The notes below the pieces were generated by a model, which saw nothing but the letters and a program-made list of their open reading frames with translations, ran no database searches and was not told the origin of the DNA. Below, piece by piece: positions 55,549 through 64,000 of a stretch of 64,000 bases of DNA (positions are counted from its first letter, which is position 1; every line of letters starts with the position of its first letter). Position numbers and translations under genes: made by a program. Origin of the DNA: Flavobacterium sp. CS20 (GTDB lineage: Bacteria; Bacteroidota; Bacteroidia; Flavobacteriales; Flavobacteriaceae); the NCBI RefSeq assembly GCF_018080005.1, contig NZ_CP073015.1, positions 1,674,001-1,738,000 on the forward strand, read 5' to 3'.

Positions 55549-56930
55549 TTCAATTTTATTATTAAAACATCTTTTCCTCCTTTATTTTCTGTAATAAGTT
55601 CATCTAGACTTTCGCTACTACCAACTACTATCACTTCTCCATTTTGTAGCTGAATGGCTTCTTGAGCAAAATCTAAATTAGAGCCACCAATGTTTATTTC
55701 ATTTTTTAAATTGCCATTGTCATCGGTTAAAGCTATCCAGACATCATTTTGTCCAAAGTTATTAGATACTTGATTATCAATACTTTTTGAACTTCCACTA
55801 ATTAAAAGTTCATTCGATTGTAATTCCAACACATCTCTTGCAGATTCAAAATCGCTACCACCGTAGGTTTTTTGCCAGATCATTTGAGCGTTGTCATCAA
55901 ATTTAATTGCCCAAAAATCGGAATTGCCTTTAAGATTGGTCACATCTGCATCACTACTTCTGGTATCGCCTGCCAAAACATAATTTCCATCAAAGGTTTT
56001 GGCAATGCTATATCCAATTTCTATACTACTTCCACCAAAGTTTTTTTGCCAAACCAAATCGCCTAGAAGGTTGACTTTTACTGCCCATATATCATAACTT
56101 CCTCGTGGATTAGTGATATCAAAATCGTCGCTTTCAGAGTTACCAATCATAATAATATTGCCGTCATATGCTTCTATAACATCATAAGAACGGTCGTTGT
56201 TTGTTCCACCAAAAAAGCGTCGCCATTGGGTTTGACCATTAGCATCGAGTTTGATGCCCCAAAACTCGCCAACACCGTGTTTGGCAAACAAAGATTTAGA
56301 CCGTTGTGCATTGCCATCATCATTGCCTTCTCCACCGCTGGCACTGACATCTAAAAATCCACTTACAAAATAGCCACCATCTGAGGTTTGAATAGCACTA
56401 TAAGATCTGTCATTGCCAGAAAAACCAAAACTTTTATCCCAAATGATATCGCCAGAAGCACTGAGTTTTAAAGTCCAAAAGTCATGGAATCCAAAATTTT
56501 CTGAAACATCACCATCTGTACTTCTTGAAAATCCTGTTATCAAAAATCCGCCATCTGCTGTAGTTATAATTTTTTGACCGCGATCATCGCTACTTCCGCC
56601 AAAGGTCTTTTGCCATATCAAATTAAGGTCTTTATCTAATTTTAATAACCAATAGTCGCTATCTGTGGTCGTTTTTCCCGTAACATCGCCGTCATTACTT
56701 TGTGTAAAACCTAAAACGGCAATATTTCCATCTTGAGTTTCAACTACAGATAAAGCGTCATCTTCTTGACTTCCACCAAAAGTTTTAAGGGTTTCTAAAG
56801 TATTTTGAAAAGCAAAATTGGGTTCTTCGTTGTTATCATCATCAACAGTGTTATCATTGTTAGAATTTTCACATGACGAAAGAGCAACTAAAGTGGCGAT
56901 AAAAAAAATATGAATAATTTTTAATTTCAT
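55545..56930 (-). CDS. Repeat-rich surface lipoprotein (beta-propeller-like)
   Basis: A 461-residue lipoprotein (lipobox LSSC near 17-20) made of about seven repeats with the pattern I-x-T-x-D-G-(G/N)-(Y/F)-(I/V)...S-x-D-G-D-V...D-(Y/F)-W-(L/T/V)-(L/V)-K-L-x...W-x-(K/R)-x-(F/Y)-G-G. This suggests a propeller that may bind ligands or other surface proteins. It overlaps the flanking genes by four bases at both ends, so it belongs tightly to the MbnP/MbnH operon. The function within it is unknown. Confidence 0.82.
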   Translation of the reverse strand: MKLKIIHIFFIATLVALSSCENSNNDNTVDDDNNEEPNFAFQNTLETLKTFGGSQEDDALSVVETQDGNIAVLGFTQSNDGDVTGKTTTDSDYWLLKLDKDLNLIWQKTFGGSSDDRGQKIITTADGGFLITGFSRSTDGDVSENFGFHDFWTLKLSASGDIIWDKSFGFSGNDRSYSAIQTSDGGYFVSGFLDVSASGGEGNDDGNAQRSKSLFAKHGVGEFWGIKLDANGQTQWRRFFGGTNNDRSYDVIEAYDGNIIMIGNSESDDFDITNPRGSYDIWAVKVNLLGDLVWQKNFGGSSIEIGYSIAKTFDGNYVLAGDTRSSDADVTNLKGNSDFWAIKFDDNAQMIWQKTYGGSDFESARDVLELQSNELLISGSSKSIDNQVSNNFGQNDVWIALTDDNGNLKNEINIGGSNLDFAQEAIQLQNGEVIVVGSSESLDELITENKGGKDVLIIKLK

Positions 56931-58336
56931 CTCACAATCAATCTTTGGTGTATGGCATCATTAATATTTAAAATATAAATGCCACTTGACAAGTTATTGA
57001 TATTAAAACTAAAATCTAATCTATTTATTTTGTTTTTGTTATAAACTATCTTTCCTAATTGATCGTAAATTTTAATATTATTTATGGATTGAGATTTCAT
57101 TTTAATATTGACAAAATCATCTACAGGATTGGGATAAATACTAATCTCATTTTCTTCAACAAATTCATCATTTGATAAAGTTGAACTTTTAACTAAATAA
57201 AAACCCGAGTCAATATCACTCAACACAATATTTCCACTTTCAAAAAACGGATAAACATTCCATAATCCACTGAACCCAACATTATCATTTTGGGGAAAAG
57301 TATCAAAAAAGCCAACTTCGTTAATATTTTGATTACTGATATCTGAAATATCAATCACACGTAATCCGGCATTATAATTGGCTTGATAAAACAATCCATT
57401 TTTCACATAGCCATTGTGGTCAATAGCACTTGTGTTTCCTGTGTATTCCATATAAACTGTCGGTGCATCTAAATCGGTTAAATCAAAAATGATGGTTCGT
57501 GTATCAAAACCAAAACTGAGTTCATCTGTTTCATCGCCAAGCAATAGATATTGTTGATTTTCCGTTAGCCAAGCTTGATGAGTATATCCGATATTGGCAT
57601 AAGAAATTGTAGAAATATTACTGATATTTGCTTTATCTGTAACATTGAGAATCACAACTTCATCTTCGTTGCTTCCGATGTATATTTCGTCGCCTTGGTA
57701 ATCTGAATCAGGACCTGTGTAAGTTACAACTTGAGCGTCATGGGTATAAAAATCGTCAGCATAACCGCCTGCAAAAGTAGGATTAAGCGGATCAGAAATA
57801 TCAACCACATGGGGATCGCCACTAAAAGTTTGCGTGCCAACGGCATAAGCAAAAGCTTGAGTTGGATTGATTACAACATTATGAGCGTTACCAAAACCGT
57901 CGTAATGGGCATCTTCTGAAAAGGTGATAGGCGGATTAGCAACGTTTCTCAATTTAGTTAAGTCAAAGACTTGCATCCCATGACCGCTGGCTTCACTCAC
58001 AATAAAAGCATAATTTTGATAAACTTTAATATCACGCCAGCTACTATTTGAAGTGTGCGTCGGCAATTTACCGAGATAAATAGGATTTGTAGGTTGGCTG
58101 ATATCAATAAAAGCCGTACCGTTATTTAAACCAACTATGGCATATTCTTTATCATCTAATGGGTCAGTCCAGCCCCAAGAATCATTGCCAGAATTGGCAT
58201 TTAAAGCACTTAAATCAATATGAGATTGTAAATCATAGCCGTTGCAAGAATATATCCCAACTTGACCGTTATTACAAGGTGTTTGTGCATTGACTAATAC
58301 AGAAACAAAAAATATGTAAACCAGAGTTTTTTTCAT
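56927..58336 (-). CDS. Choice-of-anchor B family protein with T9SS sorting domain
   Basis: A 469-residue secreted protein. Signal peptide at 1-17 (VSVLVNAQT cleavage region). The main domain shows LVIVD-type repeats (FIDISQPTNPIYLGKLPTHTS, VVDISDPLNPTFAGGYADDF, VIDISDIS). The C-terminal 85 residues are a type IX secretion sorting domain (ISIYPNPVDDFVNIK...GKIVYN...SSGIYILNI). It heads the four-gene operon of surface proteins that ends with the di-haem peroxidase. A role in surface copper or redox handling is inferred from context only. Confidence 0.88.
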   Translation of the reverse strand: MKKTLVYIFFVSVLVNAQTPCNNGQVGIYSCNGYDLQSHIDLSALNANSGNDSWGWTDPLDDKEYAIVGLNNGTAFIDISQPTNPIYLGKLPTHTSNSSWRDIKVYQNYAFIVSEASGHGMQVFDLTKLRNVANPPITFSEDAHYDGFGNAHNVVINPTQAFAYAVGTQTFSGDPHVVDISDPLNPTFAGGYADDFYTHDAQVVTYTGPDSDYQGDEIYIGSNEDEVVILNVTDKANISNISTISYANIGYTHQAWLTENQQYLLLGDETDELSFGFDTRTIIFDLTDLDAPTVYMEYTGNTSAIDHNGYVKNGLFYQANYNAGLRVIDISDISNQNINEVGFFDTFPQNDNVGFSGLWNVYPFFESGNIVLSDIDSGFYLVKSSTLSNDEFVEENEISIYPNPVDDFVNIKMKSQSINNIKIYDQLGKIVYNKNKINRLDFSFNINNLSSGIYILNINDAIHQRLIVR

Positions 58337-58376
58337 GTAGATAATTTAAATCATGTAGTTTTGCAAAAAAAACTTA

Positions 58377-59429
58377 ATGCTTGATAATCACAAAAATAGT
58401 AAAACGAAGCTCACAGAATTAGGAGAATTCAAATTAATTGACCACTTAACTACAAATTTTAACATAAGTCAAACTTCAACAAAACTTGGAATTGGCGATG
58501 ATCTTGCTATTATAAATCACAAAAACCAAACCTTAATCAGTACAGATTTACTCGTTGAGGGCGTTCATTTTGATTTAGCCTACATGCCATTAAAACATTT
58601 GGGTTATAAAGCTGTAATTGTCAATCTGTCAGATATTTACGCTATGAATGCAAAAGCTACACAAATTACAGTATCCATAGCTTGTTCCAATCGGTTTACA
58701 GTTGAAGCACTTGAAGAGCTTTATGCAGGAATACAAAAAGCTTGTGAAATTTACAATGTAGATTTGATTGGTGGCGACACTACATCATCAGTCAAAGGAC
58801 TTCAAATTTCGGTTACAGCTATCGGGACAGCAAAGGATGAAAAAATCACCAAAAGAAGTGGTGCAAAAGATAATGATTTATTAGTAGTTTCAGGCGATTT
58901 AGGTGCGGCTTATATGGGTTTGCAGGTTTTAAAGCGAGAAAACGAAGTCTTTAAAGTCAACCCACAAAACCAACCTGATTTAACGCCTTATTCTTATATC
59001 ATAGAACGCCAACTTAAACCCGAAGCAAGAAAAGACATTCCTTTGTTATTAGAAAAATTAGAGGTTCAACCTACAAGTATGATTGATATTAGCGATGGTT
59101 TGTCTTCAGAAATACTTCATATCTGCAAAGCTTCGCAAGTTGGTGCTAATCTTTATGAAGAAAAAATGCCTTTAGACCCAACTGTCATTTCAACTTGTGA
59201 AGAATTTCAACTTGATAGCACAACGGTAGTTTTAAATGGTGGAGAAGATTACGAACTTTTGTTTACAATTAAACAAGACGATTTCCCAAAAATCAAAGCC
59301 AATCCACATTTAAGTGTGATTGGTCATATCACTACAGCTAAAGAAGGTGTACACATCATCACTCGAGCCAATCAAAAAATACCACTCAAAGCCCGTGGAT
59401 GGTCTGCTATTTCTGAAGATGATGAATAA
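58377..59429 (+). CDS. thiL: Thiamine-monophosphate kinase
   Basis: A 350-residue ATP-binding kinase that makes thiamine pyrophosphate from thiamine monophosphate. Motifs: GIGDDLAII (ATP/Mg site, near 40-48), STDLLVEGVHFD, GYKAVIVNLSDIYAMNA, IGGDTTSS, SGDLGAAYMGLQV, and IDISDGLSSEILHIC with GGEDYELLFT at the C-terminal half. Length is slightly above average through a short N-terminal extension. It is divergent from the surface-protein operon; a TAGTTTTG -7-type box lies about 15-20 bases before the ATG. Confidence 0.93.
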   Translation: MLDNHKNSKTKLTELGEFKLIDHLTTNFNISQTSTKLGIGDDLAIINHKNQTLISTDLLVEGVHFDLAYMPLKHLGYKAVIVNLSDIYAMNAKATQITVSIACSNRFTVEALEELYAGIQKACEIYNVDLIGGDTTSSVKGLQISVTAIGTAKDEKITKRSGAKDNDLLVVSGDLGAAYMGLQVLKRENEVFKVNPQNQPDLTPYSYIIERQLKPEARKDIPLLLEKLEVQPTSMIDISDGLSSEILHICKASQVGANLYEEKMPLDPTVISTCEEFQLDSTTVVLNGGEDYELLFTIKQDDFPKIKANPHLSVIGHITTAKEGVHIITRANQKIPLKARGWSAISEDDE

Positions 59430-59528
59430 ATTAACACAAGATTAGTTTAAGATAAGGTTAAATCATAATTTAAAATCAAAGTTTGCATTATTTTTAATAA
59501 ATTTGTAAAAACTAAAAATCATACAATT

Positions 59529-61289
59529 ATGAAAAAAATTACTCTTTTAATGTCTTTACTCTTTGTAAGCCTTACGTTTTCGCAAACTTCAGTATTTGTC
59601 AATGAAATTCATTATGATAATAGTGGTAGTGATGCTGACGAAGGTATAGAAATTGCAGGTCCTGCTGGAACAGATTTATCTGGATGGACTATAGAAAAAT
59701 ACAATGGTAATAACAGTTCGACTTACGGTACTGAAAGCTTAAGTGGCGTAATCCCAGACCAAGATAATGGTTATGGCACATTAAGTTTTTTAATTAGTGG
59801 TTTGCAAAATGGTGCACCAGACGGTTTAGCTTTGGTTGATGATTCTGGAACTGTAATTCAATTTTTAAGCTATGAAGGCACAATAACAGCTGTTGATGGA
59901 CCAGCAAGCGGAATGACTTCTGAAGATATTGGTGTAGAAGAGAGTAGTAGTTCTCCAGTAGGAGAATCACTTCAACTAACAGGCTCTGGAACCGTTTACG
60001 AAAATTTTACATGGGCAGATTCATCACCATCAAGTTTTGGTTCGGTAAATGCTAACCAAACTTTTGGCGGAACACCAATACCATCTTTGAGCGTTGTCGA
60101 TGCTGAACCCAGTGGCTCAAATGCAATTATTGCTCCTAACGAATTAGACCAAACTCAATTAGAATTTGAAATCATTAACTTTACTATAGGTGAACCTGGC
60201 ACAGCAACTGAAGCCGATGGATATGTCTCTTGGGAGATTTTAAATCTTACTGATGGTGGCACTCACCAATCTGGGAATCTCTTTGATTTAGCTAATCAGC
60301 CTATCAGTATAACCCCTTTTGAAGCGGGTAAAACCTATCAACTCAACGCTGTCTTAAAAGATAATTCAGATGTAGATTTACCAAATACTGAAGCTTCTTA
60401 TACCATAACTTTAGAGGCTTTAGGTTATATTCAAGTCGCTGATATTACAGCTCTAAGAGCTGATGTTGATGCCAATGGTTTAGGTCGTTTTTACGAGATT
60501 ACTGGTCCAAATACTTTTACACATGGAGATGGTTTTCAAAACAGAAAATGGTTTCAAGATGCCACTCCATCTGGAATATTTGTTCAAGATTTCGATGGCG
60601 TGATACCAAATGGTGTTTATGCTGAAGGTGATCAAGTTTCAGGTCTTAAAGGTTTTACTCTAGAAGAAAATGGGGTCTTGACATTTGAACCGATAGAAGA
60701 TGCTGGAACAGTTTCAGGTTCTACCTCTGTTTCTCCTTTAGTTTTAACTTTAGCTGACTACAACGCAAATTTTGAAACCTATGAATCATTACTCGTTGGT
60801 TTTGAAAATGTAACTTTTACTGATGGTGATGGCACTGCAGTTTTTAACACTGGCACCAATTATGAATTTAGTAATGGCACAGATGTATCTGATGTAAGAA
60901 CTGAATTCTTCGGTGCAGATTATATTGGCACAGTTATTCCCGATACTCAAATCGATGGAATAGTTGGTTTGGTCGCAGAATTTAATGGTTCTACCCAAAT
61001 TTACCCAAGAAGCCTTGCCGATATTGATGTTACTTTAGGTCTTAATGATGTTGCTGTTAACAATTTTAGCCTTTACCCTAACCCAGTTAACAAAGGTAGC
61101 TTTAATATTAAAAGTCAAAATAATCAAGCTTTTGATATTGAAGTTTATAATGTTTTAGGAAAACGCGTGTTAGAATTTAATCAAATACAAAATCAAAACA
61201 TCAACGTTAGTCAATTACAAAGTGGCGTTTATTTGGTTAAAATCAATCAAAATGAAGCTTCAACAACTAAGAAGTTAATCATCAAATAA
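59529..61289 (+). CDS. T9SS-sorted protein with lamin-tail-like domain
   Basis: A 586-residue secreted protein. Signal peptide at 1-18 (LLFVSLTFSQ). A lamin-tail-like beta domain follows (VNEIHYDNSGSDADEGIEIAGPAGTDLSGWTIEKYNG), then a long beta-rich middle with an OB-fold-like segment (about 290-505), and a C-terminal type IX sorting domain (FSLYPNPVNKGSFNIK...QSGVYLVKI). Proteins like this often carry an extracellular nuclease module, but none is visible here. The A-rich upstream has a TAAATTTG -7 box. Confidence 0.85.
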   Translation: MKKITLLMSLLFVSLTFSQTSVFVNEIHYDNSGSDADEGIEIAGPAGTDLSGWTIEKYNGNNSSTYGTESLSGVIPDQDNGYGTLSFLISGLQNGAPDGLALVDDSGTVIQFLSYEGTITAVDGPASGMTSEDIGVEESSSSPVGESLQLTGSGTVYENFTWADSSPSSFGSVNANQTFGGTPIPSLSVVDAEPSGSNAIIAPNELDQTQLEFEIINFTIGEPGTATEADGYVSWEILNLTDGGTHQSGNLFDLANQPISITPFEAGKTYQLNAVLKDNSDVDLPNTEASYTITLEALGYIQVADITALRADVDANGLGRFYEITGPNTFTHGDGFQNRKWFQDATPSGIFVQDFDGVIPNGVYAEGDQVSGLKGFTLEENGVLTFEPIEDAGTVSGSTSVSPLVLTLADYNANFETYESLLVGFENVTFTDGDGTAVFNTGTNYEFSNGTDVSDVRTEFFGADYIGTVIPDTQIDGIVGLVAEFNGSTQIYPRSLADIDVTLGLNDVAVNNFSLYPNPVNKGSFNIKSQNNQAFDIEVYNVLGKRVLEFNQIQNQNINVSQLQSGVYLVKINQNEASTTKKLIIK

Positions 61290-61311
61290 ATTTTATTTAA
61301 ATAATTTTTAT

Positions 61312-61347
61312 AAAAGTGCTACTTATTTTTAAGTAGCACTTTTTTTA
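61312..61347 (+). terminator. Terminator after the T9SS protein gene
   Basis: AAAGTGCTACTTA, TTTT loop, TAAGTAGCACTTT, followed by a T tract. Confidence 0.9.
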
Positions 61348-61377
61348 TTATTGTAACTTGGCTTAATAAAGAAAAAG

Positions 61378-62358
61378 ATGGACAGTAATCGGGTGTTAAA
61401 TATCAAAACTGAAACAGACTTCAAAACTTTGTGCTTTAAAGTTTTTGAGTATCAGTATAACAATTGTGAAGTCTATCAAAAGTTTTGTAAGCATTTTAAC
61501 AAACATCCAGATAATGTAAATTCACTCAAAAGCATTCCTTTTTTACCGATAGAATTTTTTAAAAAATTCAAAATTTTATCCTCTCAACAATTGGTTCAAA
61601 AAGTTTTTACAAGCAGTGGCACAACAGGTCAACAAACAAGCAAACACCACATCACAGACATCGAATTATATCAGAAAAACTTCTGTCAAATATTTCAAGC
61701 TCAATATGGCTCGATAGAAGATTATACCATTTTGGCACTTTTACCTTCCTATCTTGAACGAAACGGCTCTTCATTAATTTATATGGTCAATCACTTGATC
61801 GAAAAAACAAGACAACCAGATAGTGGCTTTTTTCTAGATGATTTAAATCGTTTAAAAGAAACTTTATTAAAACTTGAAACCAAGAAACAAAAAACTATAC
61901 TTATTGGAGTTTCATTTGCGTTATTGGATTTTGTAGAAAGTTATAATTTAAAATTAAATCATACCATAGTGATGGAAACTGGTGGAATGAAAGGCAGGCG
62001 AAAAGAAATCACACGAGATGAACTTCATCAAAAACTAACTAAAGGATTTGGTGTTAAGCACATTCATAGCGAATACGGCATGACTGAATTGTTGTCTCAA
62101 GCTTACTCAAAAGCTGATGGTATTTTTGAATTACCGCCAACAATGAAGGTTTTTATCAGAGATCCTGAAGACCCACTACATATTTTTGAAGATTTCACAA
62201 AAACAGGTGGTATAAATGTGATTGATTTAGCAAATATCAATTCTTGTGCCTTTATTGCCACACAAGATTTAGGACAAAATGTTAAAAAAAATAAGCTAAA
62301 AATTATAGGACGCTTTGATTATAGCGATGTTAGAGGTTGCAACCTTTTAACATTGTAA
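61378..62358 (+). CDS. LuxE/PaaK-like acyl-protein synthetase
   Basis: A 326-residue ANL-fold enzyme. The adenylate-forming signature TSSGTTGQQTSKH lies near residues 79-91, SEYGMTELLSQAYS near 223-236, and a C-terminal IGRFDYSDVRGCN block marks the hinge. The family includes LuxE, which activates fatty acids, and PaaK-like ligases. In flavobacteria it is not tied to luminescence. Substrate is unknown; an aryl or acyl acid is likely. The gene is bracketed by terminators and so is a single transcription unit. Confidence 0.85.
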   Translation: MDSNRVLNIKTETDFKTLCFKVFEYQYNNCEVYQKFCKHFNKHPDNVNSLKSIPFLPIEFFKKFKILSSQQLVQKVFTSSGTTGQQTSKHHITDIELYQKNFCQIFQAQYGSIEDYTILALLPSYLERNGSSLIYMVNHLIEKTRQPDSGFFLDDLNRLKETLLKLETKKQKTILIGVSFALLDFVESYNLKLNHTIVMETGGMKGRRKEITRDELHQKLTKGFGVKHIHSEYGMTELLSQAYSKADGIFELPPTMKVFIRDPEDPLHIFEDFTKTGGINVIDLANINSCAFIATQDLGQNVKKNKLKIIGRFDYSDVRGCNLLTL

Positions 62359-62462
62359 TTAATTTTAGTTAAATATGTGTTAACAGATGCAATTTTTTAG
62401 ACTTTCATGCGTCTAATGTAATGCTAGGATGAAGTTTTTCATAATAGATTGGTTAGTTAATT

Positions 62463-62497
62463 CAAAACCCCGATTCATTTGAGTCGGGGTTTTGTTT
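62463..62497 (+). terminator. Terminator after the LuxE-like gene
   Basis: AAAACCCCGATTC, short loop, GAGTCGGGGTTTTGTTTT. It separates the LuxE-like gene from the DUF4290-murA pair. Confidence 0.9.
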
Positions 62498-62600
62498 TGT
62501 TGCAATATTGTCTAAATTTAAGAATCTTAAAATTATAATTTAGATTTTAAATAGGATATAAGTTAATTTTTATAAATTGCATCATTAAAAATTTCTCATT

Positions 62601-63233
62601 TTGACAAATTACTTAGAATACAACTCAGAACGCAACCAACTCGTTATTCCAGAATACGGCAGACATGTTCAAAAAATGGTAGAACACTGCCTCGAAGAAA
62701 AAGACAAAACTAAACGAACCCAAATGGCTCATGCTATTGTTGAAGTTATGGCTAACATCAATCCCAACCATCGAGATGCTAACGACTTTCAGCAAAAGTT
62801 ATGGGATCAACTTTTTATTATAAGCGACTTTAAACTTGATGTTGATGCTCCTTTTGATATGCCAGATAAAGAAGAATTATACAGAAAACCCGAGCCACTT
62901 CCCTATCCACAAAATCATCCTAAATATCGCTTTTACGGCAACAACATCAGCCGAATGATAAACGAAGCTATAAAAGTTGAAGATGGCAAACTTAAAGAAG
63001 CTTTAGTTTACACTATTGCCAATCATATGAAAAAGTGTTTTCTAAACTGGAACAGAGATTCGGTTAAAGACAGTGTGATTTTTAAACATTTAGAAGAACT
63101 AAGCGATGGCAAATTAACTTTAAAACCTGACGATGAAACTTTAAGCGAAGCAACAGATTTAGTTAAGAACCACAATAAGCGAAAGCATAAAAAAAATTAT
63201 AAAAACAAAGGACGTAAACGCTACAAAAAATGA
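62601..63233 (+). CDS. DUF4290 domain-containing protein
   Basis: A 210-residue protein typical of Bacteroidetes: YNSERNQLVIPEYGRHVQKMVEHCLEEKDKTKRTQMAHAIVEVM at the start, DVDAPFDMPDKEE and YRFYGNNISRMINEAIKVEDG in the middle, and a very basic tail (KRKHKKNYKNKGRKRYKK). Start is TTG at 62601; no ATG is available before the conserved first strand. The stop overlaps the murA ATG by four bases, a pairing that suggests a role linked to cell-wall synthesis, though none is proven. Confidence 0.87.
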   Translation: MTNYLEYNSERNQLVIPEYGRHVQKMVEHCLEEKDKTKRTQMAHAIVEVMANINPNHRDANDFQQKLWDQLFIISDFKLDVDAPFDMPDKEELYRKPEPLPYPQNHPKYRFYGNNISRMINEAIKVEDGKLKEALVYTIANHMKKCFLNWNRDSVKDSVIFKHLEELSDGKLTLKPDDETLSEATDLVKNHNKRKHKKNYKNKGRKRYKK

Positions 63234-64000
63234 GTTCATTTGTCATAGAAGGCGGTCATCAACTCAAAGGAAACATCACGCCACAAGGTGCAAAAAACGA
63301 AGCTCTACAAGTTCTTTGTGCAGTTTTGATGACACCAGAAAAAGTTGAAATTAAAAACATTCCAGACATTAGAGATGTCAATAAACTGATAGATATTTTA
63401 GAAAATCTTGGGGTTAAAATTCAAAAACTCGGCAAAGGTCATTTCAGTTTTATGAGTGATGAACTTAATCTGGACTATCTACAAAGCGAACAATTCAAAA
63501 AAGAAGGCAGTGGCTTGAGAGGTTCTATTATGATTATTGGTCCACTTCTCGGACGATTTGGCAAAGGTTATATTCCAAGACCTGGCGGTGATAAAATAGG
63601 TAGAAGACGATTGGATACTCACTTCTCTGGTTTTATAAAACTCGGTGCCAAATTTAGATACAACAAAGAAGAACGTTTTTACGGAGTTGAAACCGACAAA
63701 GGTCTCAAAGGAACTGATATGCTTCTTGAAGAAGCTTCTGTCACAGGAACAGCCAACATTATTATGGCGACTGTTTTTGCTAAAGGCAAAACTCAAATCT
63801 ATAATGCGGCTTGCGAACCATACATCCAACAACTCTGCAAAATGTTGAATAAAATGGGGGCTGAAATTTCGGGTATTGGTTCAAACCTTCTTCATATTAC
63901 AGGTGTAGAAAATCTCAAAGGTTGTACCCACAAAGTTTTACCTGATATGATTGAAATAGGCTCTTGGATTGGTCTTGCAGCAATGACCAAAAGCGAAATC
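63230..64000 (+). CDS. murA: UDP-N-acetylglucosamine 1-carboxyvinyltransferase, N-terminal part
   Basis: 257 codons from ATG at 63230 to the window edge. MurA transfers enolpyruvate from PEP to UDP-GlcNAc, the first committed step of peptidoglycan synthesis. Conserved blocks are GGHQLKGNITPQGAKNEALQVL (Lys-Asn of the KN pair), SGLRGSIMIIGPLLGRFG, RPGGDKIGRRRLDTHF and EEASVTGTANIIMAT. The residue equal to catalytic Cys115 of Escherichia coli is Asp (Asp121 here, GGDKIG), which in other bacteria confers intrinsic fosfomycin resistance. It is translationally coupled to the DUF4290 gene. Confidence 0.95.
   Translation, partial: MSSFVIEGGHQLKGNITPQGAKNEALQVLCAVLMTPEKVEIKNIPDIRDVNKLIDILENLGVKIQKLGKGHFSFMSDELNLDYLQSEQFKKEGSGLRGSIMIIGPLLGRFGKGYIPRPGGDKIGRRRLDTHFSGFIKLGAKFRYNKEERFYGVETDKGLKGTDMLLEEASVTGTANIIMATVFAKGKTQIYNAACEPYIQQLCKMLNKMGAEISGIGSNLLHITGVENLKGCTHKVLPDMIEIGSWIGLAAMTKSEI

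Overview
The window is chromosomal DNA from an AT-rich member of the Flavobacteriaceae (phylum Bacteroidetes). The sequence supports this in several ways: type IX secretion C-terminal sorting domains, MbnP-like and DUF4290 and DUF349 proteins, frequent TTG starts, -7 promoter boxes of the form TAnnTTTG, and an OxyR, MutS, MurA and RlmN gene set of Bacteroidetes type. The genus cannot be fixed from sequence reading alone; a cold or saline marine lineage such as Psychroflexus or a relative would fit.

Layout. 1-8.4 kb: end of asnB, a lipoprotein, oxyR, ychF, a large DUF349 protein, and a methyltransferase-kdsB-kinase-like cluster. 8.5-10.6 kb: a compact MjaI-like type II restriction-modification pair whose methylase carries a degenerate SNase-like tail. 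10.7-25.3 kb: housekeeping genes (pepE, CPA1 antiporter, 3-hydroxyacyl-CoA dehydrogenase with an internal TGA, tatD, asparaginase, tRNA-Ser, an S1-domain protein, paaBCD without paaA/paaE, guaB with an internal TGA, a tiny C-terminally sorted protein, an SPFH protein, a VWA membrane protein, fabG). 25.4-42.9 kb: an integrative element at tRNA-Leu(CAA). It has a large serine recombinase whose 3' end reads through the tRNA, a MerR-like protein, a Fic protein, a five-gene defence operon (C5 methylase, MORC/GHKL ATPase, Z1 helicase, DUF4420 nuclease-like protein, AIPR), a small resolvase beside a long inverted repeat, DUF488, a terminase-small-like protein and a gene II/X-like Rep. 43-47.4 kb: an ECF sigma operon, a frameshifted rlmN and a BtuF-like receptor. 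47.4-49.8 kb: the most unusual stretch, a tRNA-Gly/tRNA-Leu(UAA) operon flanked on each side by tandem arrays of its own broken tRNA pieces. 49.9-64 kb: mutS, trmH-like, an MbnP/MbnH-like surface operon with a T9SS protein, thiL, a T9SS lamin-tail protein, a LuxE-like protein, DUF4290 and the start of murA.

Two themes cross the window. First, five genes are interrupted: two by in-frame TGA (paaH-like, guaB) and three by one-base losses (rlmN, Z1, DUF4420). Each of the three losses is repaired by adding one A. This could mean gene decay or uncorrected base errors. Second, palindrome-rich repeats recur: a 194-210 bp element with inverted ends occurs three times, and in the tRNA arrays individual tRNA arms appear to have been replaced by palindromes.
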